Assembly (NCBI GenBank): GCA_945828315.1
Contig: CALZQA010000010.1
Location: forward strand, 1-47,764
Source of the DNA: an uncultured bacterium
GTDB lineage: Bacteria > Bacillota > Clostridia > Lachnospirales > Lachnospiraceae
Reading direction: 5' to 3'
DNA: 47,764 nt
Shown here: positions 41,713-47,764 of the stretch, piece after piece
How the letters are laid out: each line of letters starts with the position of its first letter
How positions within the stretch are numbered: position 1 is the stretch's first letter
Made by a program: the position numbers and the translations under genes
Notes under the pieces: model-generated
Databases searched by the model: none
What the model was told of the DNA's origin: nothing
Seen by the model: the letters and a program-made list of their open reading frames with translations, nothing else

Positions 41713-44700
41713 ATGAGAGAACATGTGGTAGATGAGAGTAAACAGCATGCACAGGGACTTTATGATCCGGCGTTTGAGCATGACAACTGCGGTATCGGTG
41801 CGGTGGTGGATGTCAAAGGACGAAAAAGCCACGCTACTGTGGAGCAGGCGTTAAAGATCGTAGAAAATCTGAAGCACAGAGCCGGAAAGGATGCAGAGGG
41901 AAAGACCGGAGACGGTGTCGGAATCCTGTTACAGGTTTCGCATAAGTTTTTCTCAAAGGCAGTAAAACCGCTCGGTATCGAGCTGGGTGGTGACCGGGAT
42001 TTCGGTGTGGGAATGTTTTTCTTCCCGCAGGATGAGCTCAAGCGCAATCAGGCAAAAAAGATGTTTGAGGTCATTGTGGCGAAAGAGGGACTGGAGCTTT
42101 TGGGCTGGCGTGAAGTGCCGACCCATGCAGATGTGCTGGGCCAAAAAGCGCTGGATTGCATGCCTTACATCATGCAGGCATTCATCAAGCGTCCGGAGCA
42201 TGTGGCAAAGGGACTGGATTTTGACCGGATGCTCTATATCGTGCGCCGCGTCTTTGAGCAGAGCAGTGAGGTGACCTATGTGGCATCGCTCTCCAGTCGT
42301 ACGATCGTATACAAGGGAATGTTTCTCGTAGACCAGTTGAGATTATTCTTTGATGATCTGCAGGATCCGGATTATGAGTCTGCCATCGCCATGGTGCATT
42401 CACGTTTTAGTACAAACACGAATCCGAGCTGGGAACGCGCGCATCCCAACCGTTTTATTGTCCACAACGGCGAGATCAATACCATCCGCGGCAATGCGGA
42501 TAAGATGCTTGCTCGGGAGGAGACGATGACTTCCGGAAAGCTGCATGACCAGTTGACAAAAGTGCTGCCGGTCATCAATACGGAAGGATCTGACTCTGCA
42601 ATGACCGATAACACACTGGAATTTTTAGTCATGAATGGTATGCCTCTGCCGCTGGCAGTCATGATCATGATCCCGGAGCCCTGGGCAAACAATCATCTGA
42701 TGAGCCAGAAGAAAAAAGATTTTTATCAGTATTACGCGACGATGATGGAGCCGTGGGATGGCCCGGCATCCATCCTGTTTTCCGATGGAGATATGATGGG
42801 TGCGGTACTTGATCGCAACGGTCTGCGCCCTTCCAGATATTATGTGCTTGACAATGATCAGTTGATCCTTTCGTCCGAGGTGGGTGTGCTGGATATCGAT
42901 CCGACACACATTGTTGCGAAAGATCGTCTGCGCCCCGGAAAGATGCTTCTTGTAGACACCGTCAAGGGACGCATCATCGATGATGAGGAGCTGAAGGATT
43001 TCTATGCCAGCAGACAGCCTTATGGTGAGTGGCTGGATCGCAATCTGGTCCAACTGAAGGATCTTCGTATACCCAATCAGCGTGTGCCGGAGTACAGTTA
43101 TGAAGAGCGTCAGCGCATGATGAAGGCCTTTGGCTATTCTTATGAGTCACTGAAAGAAGTGATCCTGCCCATGGCGCAGAACGGTGGCGAATCCACCAGT
43201 GCGATGGGTATGGATATTCCGCTTGCCGTGCTGGACGGAAAATATCAGCCGTTGTTCAACTATTTTAAACAGCTGTTTGCACAGGTGACCAATCCGCCCA
43301 TCGACTCCATCCGTGAGAAGATCGTCACCTCTACGACCACTTATATCGGCGAGGATGGAAACCTCCTTTTGGAGAAGCCTGAAAACTGTCATGTGATCAA
43401 GGTCAACAACCCGATCCTGACAAACACGGATCTCATGAAGATCCGGGCTATGAATAAAGAAGGATTCCATGTGGCAGATATTCCGATCACCTATTATAAA
43501 AACACCAGTCTGGAAAAGGCCATTGACCGCTTGTTTGTCGAAGCGGATCGCGCATACCGTGACGGTGCGAATATTCTGATCCTTTCCGACCGCGGTGTGG
43601 ATGAGAACCATGTGGCGATCCCTTCATTGCTTGCAGTCGCAGCGCTGCACGAGCATCTGGTAGTCACGAAAAAGAGAACGGCGCTTGCTATTATCCTGGA
43701 GTCCGGCGAGCCCCATGAAGTACATCATTTTGCAACACTGCTGGGTTACGGAGCCTGCGCGGTCAATCCTTATCTGGCACAGGATACGGTGAAGCAGCTG
43801 GTGGATGATCATCTGCTTGACAAGGATTACTATGCAGCTATCGAGGATTATAATCATGCAGTTATTGACGGTATCGTAAAGATCGCTGCCAAGATGGGTA
43901 TCTCTACGATCCAGTCTTATCAGGGATCCAAGATCTTTGAGGCGATCGGAATTGATAAGTCCGTCATTGACAAATATTTTACAAATACAGTCAGCCGTAT
44001 CGGCGGCATTACGATAAAGGATATCGAGAAGCAGGTCAACTTCCTGCACTCCGAGGCATACGATCCGTTGGGACTGGAGAATGATCTGACACTGGATTCG
44101 GTGGGACGTCATTCCATGCGAAGTGGTGCGGATGAGCATCTGTACAATCCGCTGACGATCCATCTGCTGCAGGAGTCTACCAAGCGCGGTGACTATGCAA
44201 TGTTCAAGGAGTATGAAAAGGCAGTTAACGAGCTGGAGAACCGCAATTACATTCGCGGTATGCTGGATTTCAATTATCCGAAGAAGGGTGTGCCCCTCGA
44301 GGAGGTGGAGAGCGTTGATTCCATCGTGACCCGTTTTAAGACCGGCGCCATGAGCTACGGTTCCATCTCGCAGGAGGCACATGAGACGTTGGCGATCGCT
44401 ATGAACATGATCCACGGAAAATCCAATACCGGTGAGGGCGGAGAGAGCTTAGACCGCTTGAAACCAGGTCCCGACGGATTGAACCGATGCTCAGCGATCA
44501 AGCAGGTGGCGAGCGGACGTTTTGGTGTTACAAGTACCTATCTTGTCAGTGCACAGGAGATCCAGATCAAGATGGCACAGGGTGCAAAGCCCGGCGAGGG
44601 CGGACATCTGCCCGGTGCAAAGGTGTACCCGTGGATCGCAAAGACGAGACATTCTACACCTGGTGTGTCCTTGATCTCACCGCCGCCTCATCATGATATT

Positions 44701-46269
44701 TACTCCATCGAGGATCTGGAGCAGCTCATTTATGATCTGAAAAACTCGAATCAGGATGCGCGTATTTCCGTAAAGCTTGTATCTGAGGCAGGCGTCGGAA
44801 CTGTCGCTGCCGGTGTGGCAAAGGCAGGTGCACAGGTTGTCCTGATCTCAGGCTATGACGGAGGAACCGGCGCGGCACCGAGAAGCTCCATCCACAATGC
44901 GGGTCTTCCGTGGGAGCTCGGACTGGCCGAGACACACCAGACATTGATCATGAATGGTCTGCGGGAAAAGGTGCGTGTGGAGACGGATGGTAAGCTGATG
45001 AGTGGTCGTGACGTGGCGATCGCAGCAATGCTTGGCGCGGAGGAGTTTGGATTTGCGACAGCTCCCCTTGTGACCATGGGCTGTATCATGATGCGTGTCT
45101 GCAATCTGGATACCTGCCCGGCAGGTGTGGCGACTCAGAATCCGGAACTTCGCAAGCGCTTTGCGGGCAAACCGGAATACGTAGTGAATTTCATGCGCTT
45201 TATCGCGGAGGATCTGAGAGAGCATATGGCGCGTCTGGGCGTGCGCACTGTCGATGAGTTGGTGGGCAGAAGTGATCTTCTGCGGGTTCGCGACGATCTG
45301 AACGAAAAACAGAAAAAATTGGATCTTTCCAATATTTTATACAACCCGTATGTGGGTACGAAAGAGAAGTTCATTTTCAATCCAAAGAAAGTTTATGATT
45401 TTGAGCTGGAAAAGACAAAGGATGAGACTGTGCTGTTAAAGCAGTTTAAGAGCGCGCTGGACAGCGGGCAGAAGCGTGTCATTGAGCTGGAGGTTTCCAA
45501 TACGGATCGTTCCTTTGGTACGATCTTCGGTTCCGAGATCACGAAAAAATTCCAAACGACACTGGAGGATGACACCTTTGTTGTGAAGTGTAAGGGTGCC
45601 GGCGGACAGAGTTTCGGTGCATTTATCCCGAAGGGATTGACGCTGGAGCTGGTGGGTGATTCGAACGACTATTTTGGAAAGGGCTTATCCGGAGGAAAGC
45701 TGATCGTCTATCCGCCTGCAGGTGTGACCTATAAGAAGGATGAAAATATCATTATCGGTAACGTGGCACTCTACGGTGCTACAAGCGGAAAAGCGTTTAT
45801 CAACGGTGTTGCAGGCGAGCGTTTCTGTGTCCGCAACTCTGGCGCGGTTGCAGTGGTAGAAGGTGTGGGCGACCATGGCTGTGAGTATATGACCGGCGGA
45901 CGTGTAGTGGTACTCGGAAAAACCGGAAAAAACTTTGCGGCAGGTATGAGCGGCGGTATTGCTTATGTGCTGGATGAGGACAATGACCTTTACACCAGAA
46001 CCAATAAGGAGATGGTATTTACAGAGACATTGACGAACAAATATGACGTGCTGGAACTCAAGGAACTCATAAAAGAACATGTGACACTGACCAATTCCGA
46101 GAAGGGCAAGGAGATCCTTGATAATTTCGCAGACTATCTGCCGAAGTTCAAGAAGATGATTCCTTATGATTACAACCGGATGATGATGGCGATCGTGCAG
46201 ATGGAAGAGAAGGGTCTGAGCTCTGAACAGGCACAGATCGAAGCGTTTTATGCAAATGCAAAACATTAA
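41713..46269 (+). CDS. gltB: Glutamate synthase large subunit GltB
   Basis: GltB converts glutamine and 2-oxoglutarate to two glutamates. The N-terminal amidotransferase has the nucleophile Cys26 in EHDNCGIGAVVDVKG, exposed after removal of a 25-residue propeptide. The central and FMN-binding domains follow (KPGEGGHLPGAKVYPWIAKT; SGYDGGTGAAP). The 3Fe-4S cysteines are Cys1124, Cys1130 and Cys1135 in MGCIMMRVCNLDTCPAG. A C-terminal beta-helix has the GTGAAP-like glycine repeats. The length of 1518 residues is normal. GGGGA precedes the ATG. gltD follows 15 bases later. Confidence 0.96.
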   Translation: MREHVVDESKQHAQGLYDPAFEHDNCGIGAVVDVKGRKSHATVEQALKIVENLKHRAGKDAEGKTGDGVGILLQVSHKFFSKAVKPLGIELGGDRDFGVGMFFFPQDELKRNQAKKMFEVIVAKEGLELLGWREVPTHADVLGQKALDCMPYIMQAFIKRPEHVAKGLDFDRMLYIVRRVFEQSSEVTYVASLSSRTIVYKGMFLVDQLRLFFDDLQDPDYESAIAMVHSRFSTNTNPSWERAHPNRFIVHNGEINTIRGNADKMLAREETMTSGKLHDQLTKVLPVINTEGSDSAMTDNTLEFLVMNGMPLPLAVMIMIPEPWANNHLMSQKKKDFYQYYATMMEPWDGPASILFSDGDMMGAVLDRNGLRPSRYYVLDNDQLILSSEVGVLDIDPTHIVAKDRLRPGKMLLVDTVKGRIIDDEELKDFYASRQPYGEWLDRNLVQLKDLRIPNQRVPEYSYEERQRMMKAFGYSYESLKEVILPMAQNGGESTSAMGMDIPLAVLDGKYQPLFNYFKQLFAQVTNPPIDSIREKIVTSTTTYIGEDGNLLLEKPENCHVIKVNNPILTNTDLMKIRAMNKEGFHVADIPITYYKNTSLEKAIDRLFVEADRAYRDGANILILSDRGVDENHVAIPSLLAVAALHEHLVVTKKRTALAIILESGEPHEVHHFATLLGYGACAVNPYLAQDTVKQLVDDHLLDKDYYAAIEDYNHAVIDGIVKIAAKMGISTIQSYQGSKIFEAIGIDKSVIDKYFTNTVSRIGGITIKDIEKQVNFLHSEAYDPLGLENDLTLDSVGRHSMRSGADEHLYNPLTIHLLQESTKRGDYAMFKEYEKAVNELENRNYIRGMLDFNYPKKGVPLEEVESVDSIVTRFKTGAMSYGSISQEAHETLAIAMNMIHGKSNTGEGGESLDRLKPGPDGLNRCSAIKQVASGRFGVTSTYLVSAQEIQIKMAQGAKPGEGGHLPGAKVYPWIAKTRHSTPGVSLISPPPHHDIYSIEDLEQLIYDLKNSNQDARISVKLVSEAGVGTVAAGVAKAGAQVVLISGYDGGTGAAPRSSIHNAGLPWELGLAETHQTLIMNGLREKVRVETDGKLMSGRDVAIAAMLGAEEFGFATAPLVTMGCIMMRVCNLDTCPAGVATQNPELRKRFAGKPEYVVNFMRFIAEDLREHMARLGVRTVDELVGRSDLLRVRDDLNEKQKKLDLSNILYNPYVGTKEKFIFNPKKVYDFELEKTKDETVLLKQFKSALDSGQKRVIELEVSNTDRSFGTIFGSEITKKFQTTLEDDTFVVKCKGAGGQSFGAFIPKGLTLELVGDSNDYFGKGLSGGKLIVYPPAGVTYKKDENIIIGNVALYGATSGKAFINGVAGERFCVRNSGAVAVVEGVGDHGCEYMTGGRVVVLGKTGKNFAAGMSGGIAYVLDEDNDLYTRTNKEMVFTETLTNKYDVLELKELIKEHVTLTNSEKGKEILDNFADYLPKFKKMIPYDYNRMMMAIVQMEEKGLSSEQAQIEAFYANAKH

Positions 46270-46284
46270 GGAGGGGAACAGGAA

Positions 46285-47764
46285 ATGGGAAAACCGACTG
46301 GATTTTTAGACTATGAGAGAAAGACTGCAACTGCGGTCGATCCAAAGGAACGCATCAAAAATTTCCGCGAGTTCCATACACCGCTCTCCCTCGAAGAACA
46401 GCAGGAGCAGGGTGCGAGATGTATGTCCTGCGGCGTACCGTTCTGTCAGGCAGGCATGACCATCATGGGCATGACAAGCGGATGCCCGCTGCACAATCTC
46501 GTGCCGGAATGGAATGATCTTGTATATCGCGGAAACTGGGAACAGGCATATCACCGACTGAAAAAGACGAACAATTTTCCGGAGTTTACATCCCGTGTCT
46601 GCCCGGCACTCTGCGAGGCAGCCTGTACATGCGGTAATTACGGTGACAGTGTGACCACAAAGGAAAATGAGCATGGCATTATTGAGTATGCCTATGCACA
46701 TGGTTTTGCAGATGCAAAACCGCCCAAGGTGCGCACCGGTAAAAAGGTGGCAGTTATCGGCTCCGGCCCTGCCGGACTGGCTGCGGCGGATCAGTTGAAC
46801 AAGCGCGGTCATACAGTAACCGTCTACGAGCGCGCAGACCGCGTCGGCGGACTGCTCATGTACGGCATTCCGAATATGAAGCTGGAAAAGAACATTATCG
46901 ACCGCAAGATAAAGATCATGGAGCAGGAGGGAGTGACCTTCGTTACCGGTGCAGATGTCGGAAAGGATGTAAAGCCGGCGAAGCTGTTAAAGGATTTCGA
47001 CCGTGTGATCTTAGCGTGCGGCGCGAAAAATCCCAGAGACATCAAGGCGACCGGCAGGGATGCAAAAGGCATCTATTTTGCAGTGGATTTCCTCAGCGGT
47101 GTGACAAAGAGCCTGTTGGATTCTGATCTGAAGGATAAAAAATATGTGGATGTGAAAGATAAGCGTGTGGTCATCATCGGCGGCGGAGATACCGGAAATG
47201 ACTGTGTGGGAACCAGTATCCGTCTGGGGGCTGCCTCCGTGACACAGCTGGAGATGATGCCGAAGGCACCCGATACCCGTGCTGAAGACAATCCGTGGCC
47301 GGAGTGGCCCAAGGTGTGCAAGACCGATTACGGCCAGGAGGAGGCCATCGCGGTATTCGGACACGATCCGCGTATCTATCAGACGACCGTCAAGGAGTTT
47401 TTGAAGGATAAAAACGGCAATCTGAAAGAGCTTGTAACCGTCCGCTTGGAGAGTGTGAAGGATGAAAAGACCGGACGCATGATGATGCGCGAGGTGGAGG
47501 GCAGCGAGAAGAAGATGCCTGCAGACATCGTCCTCATCGCAGCCGGATTCCTCGGCAGTGAGGCATACATCACCAAGGCGTTCGGCGTCAATGTGAATGA
47601 ACGTACGAATGTGGCGACAGAGGCCGGAAAATATAAGACGAATGTAGACCGCGTCTATACCGCAGGTGACATGCATCGCGGCCAATCGCTCGTTGTCTGG
47701 GCGATCCGCGAGGGGCGTGAAGTTGCCCGGGAGGTGGACGAGAGCCTGATGGGATATTCTTACC
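46285..47764 (+). CDS. gltD: Glutamate synthase small subunit GltD (partial, cut by window end)
   Basis: The open frame runs off the right edge; 493 residues are visible. The N-terminal 4Fe-4S segment has [13 protein letters not shown] and later [12 protein letters not shown]. The FAD-binding [20 protein letters not shown] and the NADPH-binding [11 protein letters not shown] motifs follow, and [17 protein letters not shown] is near the visible end. GGAGGGG lies upstream of ATG 46285. It delivers electrons from NADPH to GltB, and a normal family member is about this length, so only a few residues should be missing. Confidence 0.95.
   Translation, partial: MGKPTGFLDYERKTATAVDPKERIKNFREFHTPLSLEEQQEQGARCMSCGVPFCQAGMTIMGMTSGCPLHNLVPEWNDLVYRGNWEQAYHRLKKTNNFPEFTSRVCPALCEAACTCGNYGDSVTTKENEHGIIEYAYAHGFADAKPPKVRTGKKVAVIGSGPAGLAAADQLNKRGHTVTVYERADRVGGLLMYGIPNMKLEKNIIDRKIKIMEQEGVTFVTGADVGKDVKPAKLLKDFDRVILACGAKNPRDIKATGRDAKGIYFAVDFLSGVTKSLLDSDLKDKKYVDVKDKRVVIIGGGDTGNDCVGTSIRLGAASVTQLEMMPKAPDTRAEDNPWPEWPKVCKTDYGQEEAIAVFGHDPRIYQTTVKEFLKDKNGNLKELVTVRLESVKDEKTGRMMMREVEGSEKKMPADIVLIAAGFLGSEAYITKAFGVNVNERTNVATEAGKYKTNVDRVYTAGDMHRGQSLVVWAIREGREVAREVDESLMGYSY

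Overview
The window looks like a chromosomal segment of an anaerobic Firmicute, most likely a Lachnospiraceae-type Clostridium relative. The reasons are oxygen-independent cobalamin synthesis by the early-cobalt-insertion (cbi) route, the paired glgC/glgD genes, the band-7 (SPFH) plus ribbon-helix-helix gene pair, strong AGGAGG-type ribosome sites, frequent four-base gene overlaps and moderate GC. I cannot name the genus from sequence alone.

Bases 1-16728 hold a large cobalamin locus, all on the plus strand: cbiD, a small chimeric gene remnant, cbiL, cbiF, cbiH, a three-domain cbiJ-cbiE-cbiT fusion, cbiA, cobT, cobU, a small AT-rich insertion, cobS, a short second CobU-like gene, cbiB, cobD (L-threonine-phosphate decarboxylase), cobQ and a MalT/LuxR-type ATPase regulator. 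A terminator follows at about 16739. Bases 16773-24388 are a second operon: a glyoxalase-family gene, cbiC, then hemA, a precorrin-2 dehydrogenase, hemC, a cobA-hemD fusion, hemB and hemL. Together they make sirohydrochlorin from glutamyl-tRNA and feed it into the corrin ring. No late haem genes are present. cbiG, a cobalt chelatase, a cobalt transporter and a corrinoid adenosyltransferase are not in the window, and no cobalamin riboswitch is visible.

Bases 24440-29214 carry a membrane-anchored amidase, a HEAT-repeat methyltransferase-like gene, a YbaK-type tRNA-editing gene, a DUF4143-type ATPase preceded by three 32-bp-spaced repeats, a small zinc ribbon and tRNA-Gly(CCC). Bases 29215 to about 32065 are accessory DNA abutting the tRNA: a leftward chain of tiny unrecognised ORFs interspersed with perfect hairpins, then a rightward ribbon-helix-helix gene with an in-frame stop and a hicA/hicB toxin-antitoxin pair. 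No integrase is left. Just past it lies an SPFH gene broken by an internal deletion, with its intact RHH partner.

Bases 33096-47764 return to core genes: glgC-glgD (glycogen synthesis, minus strand), parE-parC (topoisomerase IV) with a HAD phosphatase and a CPBP protease, and gltB-gltD (glutamate synthase; gltD is cut by the window end).

The least explained parts are the 29.2-31.0 kb leftward micro-ORF and hairpin cluster, the two-gene AT-rich insertion between cobU and cobS, and the repeat-flanked DUF4143 ATPase.
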